Assembly: GCA_938008165.1 (NCBI GenBank) | Contig: CALLLP010000046.1 | Span: 1 to 59,916, forward strand | From: an uncultured Neomegalonema sp. | GTDB taxonomy: Bacteria > Pseudomonadota > Alphaproteobacteria > Rhodobacterales > Rhodobacteraceae | Reading direction: 5' to 3' | DNA: 59,916 nucleotides | Shown: positions 9,066 to 17,379 of the stretch, piece by piece | How positions within the stretch are numbered: position 1 is the first letter of the stretch | How the letters are laid out: every line of letters starts with the position of its first letter | Made by a program: the position numbers and the translations under genes | Notes under the pieces: model-generated | Databases searched by the model: none | Told to the model about the DNA's origin: nothing | Seen by the model: the letters and a program-made list of their open reading frames with translations, nothing else

Positions 9066-9956
9066 ATGGCTGTGGTGACGGATGACACGGGGTTTACCGA
9101 GCGTGGTCTAAGAACCGCGGACGGCCTTATGCTGAGCTATCGGGATTACGGCTCGCGATTTTCATCCAATACGCCGGTATTGTGCCTCGCCGGACTCACC
9201 CGCAATGCCAAGGATTTTCATGATCTCGCGCTGGCCCTTGCGCCGGACCGGCGAGTCGTCAGCCTTGATGCGAGGGGGCGGGGCAAATCCGATTATGACA
9301 GCGATTACACCAACTACACCCTGATTCGCGAAGTGGGCGATATCCTGACCCTGCTCAGTCAGGAATTCAATCAACCCTGCGTCATCATCGGCACCTCACG
9401 CGGGGGGCTGGCGGCGATGATTCTGCATGGGGTGCGGCCCGATATGATCGCCGGAATTGTGCTCAACGATATCGGGCCGGAATTGGAGCCTGCGGGCCTG
9501 ATGCGGATCATGGATTATCTGGGGATCACGCCAGAGCCGCTGGAGACATGGGACGATGCGGTCGCGGCGCTGAAAGCATCCAATGAGAAGGAATTCGCCG
9601 GTCTGGACGAGGACGCATGGCGCGACTGGGCAAAGCGCACCTTCCGCGACGAAGACGGCGTGCCGATCCTCGATTACGACAGTCACCTGCGCGATGCGAT
9701 GATCGAGGCCGGGTCGGGCACCCCCGATTTCTGGCCCCAGTTCCGAAGCATCGCGGATGCGCCGGTATTGTTGCTGCGCGGCGAGAACTCGGACCTGCTC
9801 TCGGCGCAAACCGTGCGTCAGATGCGGCGCATCAAACCCGATATGACCGCCGTGACAGTGCGCGGGCGTGGGCATGTGCCCTTTCTCGACGAGCCGGAGG
9901 CACGCATGGCGATCCTGTCCTTCATCGCCGAACAGGATGCCAACGCCAAACGCTAA
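9066..9956 (+). CDS. Alpha/beta hydrolase
   Basis: A 296-residue alpha/beta hydrolase fold protein. The oxyanion and nucleophile motifs are LAGLTRNAKDFHDLA and GTSRGG (nucleophile Ser in G-x-S-x-G). The cap is followed by LRGENSDLLSAQ (acid region) and GRGHVPFLDEP (catalytic His). The substrate is unknown; esterase, lactonase or epoxide hydrolase are all possible. The start at 9066 (MAVVTDD) is the first ATG; a TTG at 9054 or tandem GTG codons at 9060 are alternatives, and the ribosome site is weak in all cases. It is convergent with the symporter gene. Confidence 0.82.
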   Translation: MAVVTDDTGFTERGLRTADGLMLSYRDYGSRFSSNTPVLCLAGLTRNAKDFHDLALALAPDRRVVSLDARGRGKSDYDSDYTNYTLIREVGDILTLLSQEFNQPCVIIGTSRGGLAAMILHGVRPDMIAGIVLNDIGPELEPAGLMRIMDYLGITPEPLETWDDAVAALKASNEKEFAGLDEDAWRDWAKRTFRDEDGVPILDYDSHLRDAMIEAGSGTPDFWPQFRSIADAPVLLLRGENSDLLSAQTVRQMRRIKPDMTAVTVRGRGHVPFLDEPEARMAILSFIAEQDANAKR

Positions 9957-9974
9957 GCGTCGCCGTAATGGGGC

Positions 9975-11519
9975 CTATGTGTCGCGAGGCACCCGAACCG
10001 GCCTCGCCGGGCTGCGCTCATCGCAGGTCAGCGAGACAAGAACCGATGCGCCCGCCGAGGCCGCAAGGCTGAGGATAACCAGCCCGCCCGTGGCGCTCCA
10101 CCCCATGAAGGCGAGGGTCAGGCAGACGGCTCCGCCCATCCCGACACCCGCCAACGCTCCGCCCGCCGTCATGCGCGACCACATGAGACCGAGCACGAAG
10201 GGCGCGAGCAAGGCAGAGGCCGAGAGGGCCAGCAAGGCGAAAAACGCCGTCAGCGGATCGACCGGCGATATTATCGCGGCCAAGGCCCCAATGACCAAAG
10301 CCGCCGCCCCACTCCATCGGGCACGTGACAGAACTCCGCCCGCCGTCTCCGCCGCCGGGTTTCCGCTCACTGCGCTGGCCACCAGCATGGCCGCGCTGGC
10401 ACAGGCCGCAACGATCGCCGCCAAGGCCCCCACCCCAAGCGCCGCCGCCAGCCAAGCGGGCGGGTCGAGCACGGCCAGACCTTTTGCCAAAACCTCATCC
10501 AAACTCGCCTGAACCGGCACCCCCGCCCCCCCGGCCAATGCCGCAAACAGATGCTCCGACCGGGCCGCAACAGCGAAAATCGGGATGGCGCACACCACGA
10601 GGGCGACCAGAACGGTGCTGCGCTGCGCGAAATATCGCGCCTCCTTGCCGCTGCGCTCGATGGGCCAGCGAATCAAGGTATGCGGCAGGGCCAGCGTGCC
10701 GAACAGCGCCGTCAGGCCCAGCATCATCGCCGCCCGTGGATCAGCACCGGACCCCCCAGCCAGCCGCGCTTCGGCCACTGCGATCTCATGCAGCAGCGCA
10801 CCGGGGGCCAGATGGGGCAAGACGATGCCGGTCTTCGATATCCCCAGCCACAGCGCCGGGATCATCACGCCGGTGAACAGCACCAGAAACAGCAGGGCCT
10901 GCGCCGGGATCATCGTCTTCATGCCCCCGGCCATAACCGTCAGCAGTGTCAATACACCCACCGCGAGGATCACGACGACCGGCGGAAGGGCGAACATCGC
11001 CTGTGCCAGAAGCCCGGCAAATCCCATTTGCACCCCGATCATCGCAAGACCCGACAGCGTCAACAGGATTTTCATGGTCCCCGCCGCCCGGCTCCCAAAT
11101 CGCCAAAGCACCCAATCGGGCAGGGATCGCATCCCCGCTTCGGCCAATGCCGGGGCGAGAATGGTGGCGGACAGGACCATGCCGCCGATGATGCCCGCCA
11201 GCAAGGCGAAGGCACCCCATCCCTGCGCGAGAATGGCCACCGCGACCCCGACCGTTCCAAAACCGGAGATCCAGACCGCCGCCACACCATAGGGCGTAAG
11301 GGCCGAGGGGCCGTCGGATTCGGGCATGATAAAACCAGGTGCCTCGCCAACCGCCGTCTCTTTCGCGATCATCCACAAGACGACCCCGATCACCAGAAGG
11401 TGCAAAGCAAGCAAGACCCGGCTCGACGCCCCGACCCCTTCCAGAGCCGCACTCAGGGCCAGCCATCCGACGACCGCCAAAAACCCGATCACGAGCGTCT
11501 TGAGAGAGGGGGCGTTCAT
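9975..11519 (-). CDS. Sodium:solute symporter family protein (SSS)
   Basis: A 514-residue integral membrane protein with about 13 hydrophobic segments. FGTLALPHTLIRW resembles the LPHIL(M/V)R motif of ActP/PutP-type sodium symporters, and AAIVAACASAAMLVASAVSGN resembles the conserved TM8 sodium-site region. It is somewhat shorter than acetate permeases, and the substrate is not predictable; a monocarboxylate is the commonest choice in this subfamily. Its start overlaps the stop of a 70-residue membrane protein by 4 nt (ATGA), so the two are made together. Confidence 0.83.
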   Translation of the reverse strand: MNAPSLKTLVIGFLAVVGWLALSAALEGVGASSRVLLALHLLVIGVVLWMIAKETAVGEAPGFIMPESDGPSALTPYGVAAVWISGFGTVGVAVAILAQGWGAFALLAGIIGGMVLSATILAPALAEAGMRSLPDWVLWRFGSRAAGTMKILLTLSGLAMIGVQMGFAGLLAQAMFALPPVVVILAVGVLTLLTVMAGGMKTMIPAQALLFLVLFTGVMIPALWLGISKTGIVLPHLAPGALLHEIAVAEARLAGGSGADPRAAMMLGLTALFGTLALPHTLIRWPIERSGKEARYFAQRSTVLVALVVCAIPIFAVAARSEHLFAALAGGAGVPVQASLDEVLAKGLAVLDPPAWLAAALGVGALAAIVAACASAAMLVASAVSGNPAAETAGGVLSRARWSGAAALVIGALAAIISPVDPLTAFFALLALSASALLAPFVLGLMWSRMTAGGALAGVGMGGAVCLTLAFMGWSATGGLVILSLAASAGASVLVSLTCDERSPARPVRVPRDT

Positions 11520-11728
11520 GTGTCCGGGCGATCGTGTTCGGCGCCTGACCCTTGCGCACCGCCCCCCGCCAAAGCGATCAGGCATAGGGGACCGGCCAGC
11601 AGCAGGATGAAAGCGGACCCCGGAAAGCCAAACAGGCTCGCGCCGTCAAACCACCCGGCAATCCATGGCAGAAGAAGCACGAAGGCAACGACCGCGATGC
11701 CTTTACAGAATTCCAGTGTGCCCGGCAT
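11516..11728 (-). CDS. Small membrane protein, partner of the symporter
   Basis: A 70-residue protein with two hydrophobic helices (about residues 9-26 and 36-55) and a polar C-terminus rich in Gly, Glu and Asp. It overlaps the symporter start by 4 nt. Sodium:solute symporters of the acetate/lactate type are often preceded by a small two-helix protein (DUF485 or DUF4212). This one has the same size and position but I cannot match it to either family, so the role as an accessory subunit is inferred from the overlap alone. Confidence 0.6.
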   Translation of the reverse strand: MPGTLEFCKGIAVVAFVLLLPWIAGWFDGASLFGFPGSAFILLLAGPLCLIALAGGGAQGSGAEHDRPDT

Positions 11729-11749
11729 TGTCTCTGTCTACCCCCGCCC

Positions 11750-12460
11750 TCAATCCGGCGCGAGCATGTAACCCGCGCCCCGCACGGTTTGCAGGTATCG
11801 CGGCGCTTTGGGGTCTTCCTCGATCTTGCGGCGCAGGCGCGTGACCTGTACATCGACGGCCCGTTCCTGTGCGCCGCCCTCATCGTCGGTTCCGCTTTCG
11901 CCCAGCAATTCACTGCGCGTGACCGGCTCGCCCGGCTGTTTGGAGAGAATGCGCATCATCGCCGCCTCGGCGGTGGTCAGACGTACAGGATGACCGTCGC
12001 GCCACAATTCACCCCGCGCCATGTCATATCGGCACACCCCGAGCGACAGGGCTTTCGGCGGTTCCGGCGTTTCCGTCACGGTAGCAGGCTCGACGACCCG
12101 GCGCAGGATCGCCGCGATCCTCAGCAGCAATTCGCGCGGCTCGAATGGTTTGGGCAGGTAATCATCCGCGCCCGATTCCAGCCCGTCGATCCGGTCGCCC
12201 GCATCGGATTTGGCCGTCAGCAGCAGGATCGGCGTCTCCAGCGTTTCACGCAGGGATCGGGTCAGGGATAATCCGTCCTCCCCCGGCATCATCACATCAA
12301 TCACCAGCAGGTCAAAGGCCAGAAGATCGAGCAACCGGCGCGCATGGGCAGCATCTCTCGCCGCCGTCACGGCATAGCCGTTCCGCGTGAGATATTTCTT
12401 GAGCAACGTACGAATTCCGTCGTCATCATCAACGACGAGGATATGTGAAGGATCGGTCAT
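11750..12460 (-). CDS. petR: OmpR/PhoB-family response regulator, PetR-like
   Basis: A 236-residue two-domain response regulator. The receiver domain has the acidic pocket VVDDDDGI, phosphoacceptor Asp55 in LLVIDVMMPGEDG and LLLTAKSD. The C-terminal winged helix ends with DVQVTRLRRKIEEDP and YLQTVRGAGYML. PetR of Rhodobacter capsulatus, paired with the MarR-like PetP, is needed for cytochrome bc1 and c2 expression. No histidine kinase lies next to it, matching that system. It overlaps petP by 4 nt. The gene name rests on the petP-petR pairing and family resemblance. Confidence 0.82.
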   Translation of the reverse strand: MTDPSHILVVDDDDGIRTLLKKYLTRNGYAVTAARDAAHARRLLDLLAFDLLVIDVMMPGEDGLSLTRSLRETLETPILLLTAKSDAGDRIDGLESGADDYLPKPFEPRELLLRIAAILRRVVEPATVTETPEPPKALSLGVCRYDMARGELWRDGHPVRLTTAEAAMMRILSKQPGEPVTRSELLGESGTDDEGGAQERAVDVQVTRLRRKIEEDPKAPRYLQTVRGAGYMLAPD

Positions 12461-12987
12461 GCGGGTCCGTCTGGCGCGTCATGCACCATCGTCAGAATAC
12501 CATCCCGCTCGTCTTCGTCAATCATCAGAGCCATGACCGCGCGAAAACCTGCCACCGCCTCCGGCCCCGCCTCGCGAAAAGCGCGGGACAGGCGCTCACG
12601 CTGGGCCTGGGACAAGGCCCCCTCAAAGGCGTGGCCTTCCGCCGTCAGGGTCAGCAGGCGCTGGCGCCGATCCTTCTTGCCCGCCACGCTATCGACCAGC
12701 CCATCCTCGACCAGCGGTTTCAGCACGCGGGCGAGGGATTGCTTGGTAATGCCCAGAATATCCAGCAGGCCCGCGACCGAAATGCCCGGCCTGCGCCCGA
12801 TGAAATGCAATGCGCGATGATGGGCGCGCCCGTATCCGCGATCGCTCAGGATACGGTCTGGATCGCGGGTAAAGGCGCGATACGAAAAGAACATCAATTC
12901 CGCCCCTTCGCGCAGCTTTCGCCCGGTCAGGAACAGGCGATCGTCGTCATGGGGACGCAGCGCACGCAGGGAAGAAGAATCGGCCAT
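12457..12987 (-). CDS. petP: MarR-family transcriptional regulator, PetP-like
   Basis: A 176-residue MarR-type winged-helix protein. The DNA-binding part is ALHFIGRRPGISVAGLLDIL, with recognition helix GITKQSLARVLKPLVEDGLV, followed by the wing KKDRRQRLLTLTAEG. It overlaps petR and is divergent from ilvE, as in many alphaproteobacteria. A perfect 9-bp palindrome lies 16 nt upstream of its start (13003-13027) and is the likely operator for autoregulation and perhaps ilvE control. Confidence 0.83.
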   Translation of the reverse strand: MADSSSLRALRPHDDDRLFLTGRKLREGAELMFFSYRAFTRDPDRILSDRGYGRAHHRALHFIGRRPGISVAGLLDILGITKQSLARVLKPLVEDGLVDSVAGKKDRRQRLLTLTAEGHAFEGALSQAQRERLSRAFREAGPEAVAGFRAVMALMIDEDERDGILTMVHDAPDGPA

Positions 12988-13002
12988 TGAAGGCTTTCAT
13001 TA

Positions 13003-13027
13003 TTTATGTCAGGACCATTGACATAAA
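13003..13027. promoter_or_regulatory. Palindromic operator between petP and ilvE
   Basis: TTTATGTCA (13003-13011), a 7-nt spacer and TGACATAAA (13019-13027) form a perfect inverted repeat. Size and symmetry suit a MarR dimer. The right arm overlaps TTGACA (13018-13023), a good -35 element for ilvE, though the matching -10 region is weak. Binding by PetP is inference. Confidence 0.7.
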
Positions 13028-13091
13028 ACTACCCCACTGCTAGCCCTCACGCAAGATAAGAAAACATTCTTCCCTTTCCGCGCAATTCAGG

Positions 13092-13985
13092 ATGAAGACA
13101 ATGGCGGCAATCCCTTCCTTCGACGATCGTGATGGCGTTATCTGGTATGATGGCGAGCTGGTGGACTGGCGCGATGCGAAGGTGCATGTGCTCAGCCACG
13201 GGCTGCATTACGCCTCTTCCGTCTTCGAAGGCGAGCGGTGCTATTCCGGCGAAATCTTCAAGAGCCGCGAGCATACCGAACGCCTGCACAAATCCGCGAA
13301 GATCATGGGCTTCGACATCCCTTGGACAATCGATCAGATCGAGGAGGCGAAGAAAGCCACCCTCGCCGCGAATGGCCTGAAGGATGCCTATGTGCGCCCG
13401 GTTGCATGGCGCGGGTCCGAGATGATGGCGGTTTCCGCCCAGCGCTCGTCGATCCATTTGGCGATCGCGACATGGGAATGGCCAAACCTGTTCGGTGAGG
13501 GCAATCTCACGGGCGTGCGCCTCGACATCGCCGATTACAAGCGCCCCTCGCCCGAAAGCGCGCCCTGCGACGCGAAGGCCGCTGGTCTCTACATGATCTG
13601 CACATTGTCCAAGCATGCCGCCGAGGCGAAGGGTTATACCGATGCCTTGATGCTCGATTACCGGGGCCGCGTGGCCGAAGCGACGGGCGCGAACGTGTTT
13701 TTCTACAAGGATGGCGCGGTTCATACGCCCGACCCCGATTGCTTTCTCGACGGCATTACCCGGCGCAGCGTGATCAGCATGCTCAAGGATCGCCAGATTC
13801 CCGTGCACCAGCGCGCAATCATGCCCGACGAGCTGGGCAGCTTTGAGCAATGCTTCCTGACCGGCACTGCCGCCGAAGTAACCCCCGTCTGCGAAATCGG
13901 CCCGCATACCTATGAAGTCGGCGAGTTCGTGACCGGGTTGGCGAAATCGTACAACGATCTGGTGAACCGACGGATTACTGCATAA
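13092..13985 (+). CDS. ilvE: Branched-chain amino acid aminotransferase
   Basis: A 297-residue class IV PLP aminotransferase. The N-terminus has GVIWYDGELVDW and VLSHGLHYASSVFEGERCY. The PLP lysine is K162 in DAKAAGLY. The later EATGANVFF and FLTGTAAEVTPV motifs bind cofactor and carboxylate. It interconverts branched-chain 2-oxo acids and Val, Leu, Ile. An ATG three codons in (13101) has better spacing from the AGG at 13089, so the true start may be there. The azlCD exporter genes follow directly, fitting branched-chain amino acid handling. Confidence 0.94.
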   Translation: MKTMAAIPSFDDRDGVIWYDGELVDWRDAKVHVLSHGLHYASSVFEGERCYSGEIFKSREHTERLHKSAKIMGFDIPWTIDQIEEAKKATLAANGLKDAYVRPVAWRGSEMMAVSAQRSSIHLAIATWEWPNLFGEGNLTGVRLDIADYKRPSPESAPCDAKAAGLYMICTLSKHAAEAKGYTDALMLDYRGRVAEATGANVFFYKDGAVHTPDPDCFLDGITRRSVISMLKDRQIPVHQRAIMPDELGSFEQCFLTGTAAEVTPVCEIGPHTYEVGEFVTGLAKSYNDLVNRRITA

Positions 13986-14019
13986 AGCCGATGATCGGCA
14001 GGGGCGGGGGCCTGACCCC

Positions 14020-14724
14020 ATGACGGCAGACCCCACCACAGGCCCCGTCGCCGAATTCCGCTCCGGTCTGCGCGAGATCATGCCGCTGGCCGCTGGCGTG
14101 GTCATCTATGGCCTGGCCTTTGGCGTTCTCGCCTCGCAGGCCCTGATGGGAGGGCTGGAGACCGGGGCGATGGGGTCGCTCGTCTTTGCGGGAGCGGCGC
14201 AGATCGTCGCGGTCGAGCGGGCCGTGGCGGGGGCAGGGGCGCTCGCGGCCCTTGTGGCCGGGATCGCGCTGAACCTGCGCCTTGTGCTCGTCACCGCCTC
14301 CATTCGTGCGTTTTTCACCGATCGGCCATGGTGGCAGGTGGCCCTCGGCGCGCATTTCTCGACCGATGAAAACTGGGCCATGACGGTCGCGGCGCGCAAG
14401 GCCGGGCGCGATGTGGGCTATTGGCATCTGATCGGCGGCGGCGCGGGGCTGTTCGCTGCGTGGCTATGCTCGACGGTGGCGGGGGTGATGTTTGCCAGCG
14501 CCATCCCGGAGCCGCGCGCCTTGGGCATCGATTTCGCCTTTACGGCGGCGTTCATCCTGATCGCCCGCACGCTGTGGCAGGGGCGGCAAGACCTGTTGCC
14601 ATGGGGAACCTCGATCGCCGTGGTTGCGCTGGCGCTCTGGAGCGGGGCGCTCGATCCGTCTTGGGCGTTGATCCTTGGCGGGGTTGCCGGGGCCGTCATC
14701 GCCGGGATTGCGGGCGATGACTGA
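14020..14724 (+). CDS. azlC: AzlC family branched-chain amino acid exporter, large subunit
   Basis: A 234-residue membrane protein with the AzlC/YgaZ signature: MPLAAGVVIYGLAFGVLAS near the N-terminus, GAMGSLVFAGAAQ, then ALNLRLVLVTASIR and FSTDENWAM. Five or six transmembrane helices are visible. With AzlD it exports branched-chain amino acids or related analogues such as azaleucine. It lies 34 nt after ilvE and overlaps azlD by 8 nt, so the three genes are probably one operon. Confidence 0.9.
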   Translation: MTADPTTGPVAEFRSGLREIMPLAAGVVIYGLAFGVLASQALMGGLETGAMGSLVFAGAAQIVAVERAVAGAGALAALVAGIALNLRLVLVTASIRAFFTDRPWWQVALGAHFSTDENWAMTVAARKAGRDVGYWHLIGGGAGLFAAWLCSTVAGVMFASAIPEPRALGIDFAFTAAFILIARTLWQGRQDLLPWGTSIAVVALALWSGALDPSWALILGGVAGAVIAGIAGDD

Positions 14725-15010
14725 TATCTGGGTTATCATTCTCGGACTGGCCGTCGGCACCTTTGCCGCGCGGCTGGGCGGTATCCTGCTCGGTCAGCGC
14801 TTGCCGGTGACGGGCGGCTGGGCGCGGGCGCTCTCGGCCCTGCCGGGCACCCTGATCGTCGCGTTGGTGGCGGGGCAGGTGTTTCAGGGGGAGTGGCCCG
14901 AATGGATCGCGGGGGGATTGGCGGCGATGGCGGCCATCCTCACCCGCAGTCTCGTTCTGACGATGGCCTTGGGCATCATAGCGGTCTATGTGTTGCGCCA
15001 ATACGCCTAG
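14717..15010 (+). CDS. azlD: AzlD domain-containing protein, exporter small subunit
   Basis: A 97-residue protein with three or four hydrophobic helices, starting MTDIWVIILGLAVGTFAARL and containing PVTGGWARALSALPGTLIVALV, typical of the AzlD/YgaH family. It forms the exporter with AzlC. The ATG overlaps the end of azlC by 8 nt, and the frame upstream of 14717 lies inside azlC. Confidence 0.9.
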   Translation: MTDIWVIILGLAVGTFAARLGGILLGQRLPVTGGWARALSALPGTLIVALVAGQVFQGEWPEWIAGGLAAMAAILTRSLVLTMALGIIAVYVLRQYA

Positions 15011-15031
15011 ACCCCTCCACCGGAGCCTCCC

Positions 15032-15892
15032 ATGACCGAAATCATCCATGCCCTCGCCGATATATCCGGCGATTACGATGCCGTCTTATGCGACCTGTGG
15101 GGCGTCTATCACAACGGGATCGCGCCCCATGCGGCGGCGGTCGCGGCCCTGACCGCCTATCGCGAGCGGGGGGGGATCGTGGCATTGCTGACCAATGCCC
15201 CGCGCCCGCATTTCTCGGTCGCGGCCCAGCTTGCACGGATGGGCGCGCCGACGGATAGCCATGACCTGATCGTCACCTCCGGCGATGCCACCGTCGCCGC
15301 CCTCGCGGCCGGAGAATTCGGCACGCGGACCTATCATATCGGGCCAGAGCGTGACGATGATCTGTTCGACGGGCTGACCATCACAAAGGCTCCGCTGGAG
15401 GAGGCCGATTTCATCCTGTGTTCGGGCCTGTTCGACGATGGCACCGAGACGCCGGACGATTACGCACAGACCTATCGCATCGCCCGCGACCGGGGCCTCG
15501 TCATGGTCTGCGCGAACCCCGATATCGTGGTCGACCGGGGCGAGCGGCGCATCTGGTGCGCAGGGGCGCTTGCGCAGGCCTATGAGCAGGCAGGAGGCGA
15601 CGCACGCTATTTCGGCAAGCCGCATCGCCCCATCTACGATCTCGCATTGGGCCAGATCGCGGCACAGGCGGGACGCGACATCGATCGTGGCCGCATCCTC
15701 GCCATCGGTGACGGCCCGGCAACCGACGTGAAGGGCGCGGCGGAGAACGGAATCGATTGCCTGTTCATCGCGGCGGGTCTGGGGGCCGACGCCTTGCTCG
15801 ACGGGTCCGGCGCTGTTGATCGCGGCGCCCTTGGGCCATGGCTCGCCGGGCACGATGCTGCGCCGCAAAAAGCGCTTGCCTTCCTGCGTTAG
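15032..15892 (+). CDS. TIGR01459 family HAD-type hydrolase
   Basis: A 286-residue class IIA HAD phosphatase. The first motif is AVLCDLWGVYHNG, with the nucleophile Asp in DLWGV as in NagD-like proteins. Motif II is in IVALLTNAPRP, and the distal motifs are FGKPHRPIYDLAL and ILAIGDGPATDVKGA. The TIGR01459 family is almost confined to alphaproteobacteria, is often close to ribF as here, and its substrate is unknown. Confidence 0.88.
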   Translation: MTEIIHALADISGDYDAVLCDLWGVYHNGIAPHAAAVAALTAYRERGGIVALLTNAPRPHFSVAAQLARMGAPTDSHDLIVTSGDATVAALAAGEFGTRTYHIGPERDDDLFDGLTITKAPLEEADFILCSGLFDDGTETPDDYAQTYRIARDRGLVMVCANPDIVVDRGERRIWCAGALAQAYEQAGGDARYFGKPHRPIYDLALGQIAAQAGRDIDRGRILAIGDGPATDVKGAAENGIDCLFIAAGLGADALLDGSGAVDRGALGPWLAGHDAAPQKALAFLR

Positions 15893-15906
15893 ATAATAAA
15901 TTAACA

Positions 15907-15949
15907 CGAAAGGAACTTTGCACGCATTATTATTGCGTGACACCTTTCG
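15907..15949. repeat. Two-part inverted repeat upstream of the MaoC gene
   Basis: Outer arms CGAAAGG (15907-15913) and CCTTTCG (15943-15949) enclose inner arms CACGCA (15921-15926) and TGCGTG (15934-15939) around a 7-nt AT-rich loop. It sits between the HAD and MaoC genes, ending 11 nt before the MaoC start. It may be a repressor site or a leader RNA hairpin that hides the ribosome site. Confidence 0.5.
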
Positions 15950-15960
15950 GAGTATGGCGC

Positions 15961-16383
15961 ATGACGACCCTTTATATCGACGAGATCGAGGTCGGGATGA
16001 CTCGTGGCCTGAGCCGCACCATCACCGACACGGAAATCGAATCCTTTGCGGATGCCAGTGGCGACCGCAATCCGCTGCATTTCTGCGATACCCATGCCGA
16101 AGGCACCGTTTTCAAGGGCCGCATTGCCCATGGGATCCTGACCGCCAGCCTGATTTCTGCTGTGATCGGCGAGCAGATGCCCGGCCATGGCGCGGTCTAT
16201 CTGAGCCAGACATTAAAGTTTCGCGCCCCGGTCCGGCCCGGCGATGCCGTGGATGTTCTGTGTACGGTCAAAGACGTGAAAGGCGAAAAGCGTCTCATCA
16301 CCCTTGATTGCGCCTGCCGCGTCGGCGATACGATGGTTCTCGAAGGTGAGGCGGTTGTCCTCGCGCCGTCCAGACCGTCCTGA
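15961..16383 (+). CDS. MaoC family dehydratase
   Basis: A 140-residue hot-dog protein with the hydratase 2 motif FADASGDRNPLHFCD (catalytic Asp and His), then GRIAHGILTASLISAVIGE and YLSQTLKFRAPVRPGD. It is similar to (R)-specific enoyl-CoA hydratases, which add water to trans-2-enoyl-CoA in fatty acid or PHA metabolism. I chose the ATG at 15961, preceded by CGGAG; the longer frame overlaps the inverted repeat and HAD gene. Confidence 0.88.
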   Translation: MTTLYIDEIEVGMTRGLSRTITDTEIESFADASGDRNPLHFCDTHAEGTVFKGRIAHGILTASLISAVIGEQMPGHGAVYLSQTLKFRAPVRPGDAVDVLCTVKDVKGEKRLITLDCACRVGDTMVLEGEAVVLAPSRPS

Positions 16384-16416
16384 CCGCCGGGGAGCGCCCG
16401 GCAGCCCCGGAGCGCC

Positions 16417-17376
16417 ATGCATATCGTCCACGGATATACCAACCCGCCGGAAACCCTTCCCGCCGGTCCCACCCTTGCGCTGGGGAATTTTGACGGCGTT
16501 CACCGGGGCCATCAGGCCGTGATCGCCGCCGCGCGGAACATCCGCCCCGATGCACCGCTGGCCGTCGCGACCTTCGATCCGCATCCGCGCAGCTTCTTCG
16601 CCCCGGAATCTCCCCCTTTCCGCCTGACCCTAATGCCGGAAAAGAGTCGCAAGCTGGCGATGCTGGGGGTCGGCACCTGCTATGTCCTGCCCTTCGACGC
16701 GGCCCTGTCGGCGATGACGCCGGAAGCCTTCGTCACCGATGTGCTGGTCGGCAGCATCGGTGTGAGCGCGGTGACGGTCGGGGGAGATTTCCGTTTCGGT
16801 GCCAACCGGGCGGGCAATACCGCCACGCTGGAGGCGCTGGGGCGCGAGCATGGCTTTGCGGTCACGGCGCTCGACAGTGTGGCGGATGAAGAAGGCGCGC
16901 TCTACTCCTCCTCCTCCGCCCGCGCGGCATTGAGGGGCGGCAACCCGATGGATGCTGCGGCGATTCTGGGCGAAATGCACCGAATTCGCGGGATCGTGGA
17001 ACAGGGCGATCAGCGCGGGCGCAAATTGTCCTTTCCCACCGCCAATCTGGCGCTCGACGATATTCTGGCCCCCAAATTCGGCGTCTACGCCGTGGAGGTC
17101 GAGATCATGGACGGGCCGCATAAAGGCCGCGTGCCGGGGGTCGCCAATCTGGGGATGCGCCCGACCTTCGAAAAAACAGTGCCGATCCTCGAAGCGCATC
17201 TGTTCGATTTCGACGGGGATCTCTACGGCACCGAAATCGCGGTCGGGTTGATCGATTATATCCGCGACGAGCGCAAGTTCGACGGTCTTGACGCCCTGAC
17301 CAAACAGATCGCCGCAGATGTGCAGACCGCCCGGAACATCGTTGCTGGTCCGATCATGCCAAAGCGCGAGACCTGA
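16417..17376 (+). CDS. ribF: Bifunctional riboflavin kinase/FAD synthetase
   Basis: A 319-residue RibF. The N-terminal nucleotidyltransferase has ALGNFDGVHRGHQAVI and the SSSARAALRGG motif. The C-terminal riboflavin kinase has GRKLSFPTANLALDD and GVANLGMRPTFEK. It makes FMN, then FAD. The pair HAD(TIGR01459)-MaoC-ribF is a recurrent alphaproteobacterial neighbourhood. It is convergent with the lipoprotein gene, 3 nt apart. Confidence 0.96.
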   Translation: MHIVHGYTNPPETLPAGPTLALGNFDGVHRGHQAVIAAARNIRPDAPLAVATFDPHPRSFFAPESPPFRLTLMPEKSRKLAMLGVGTCYVLPFDAALSAMTPEAFVTDVLVGSIGVSAVTVGGDFRFGANRAGNTATLEALGREHGFAVTALDSVADEEGALYSSSSARAALRGGNPMDAAAILGEMHRIRGIVEQGDQRGRKLSFPTANLALDDILAPKFGVYAVEVEIMDGPHKGRVPGVANLGMRPTFEKTVPILEAHLFDFDGDLYGTEIAVGLIDYIRDERKFDGLDALTKQIAADVQTARNIVAGPIMPKRET

Positions 17377-17379
17377 CCC

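Noticed and set aside
10551..11771. 406-codon plus-strand frame
   Set aside because: Gln/His/Arg-rich frame antisense to the symporter; no motif.
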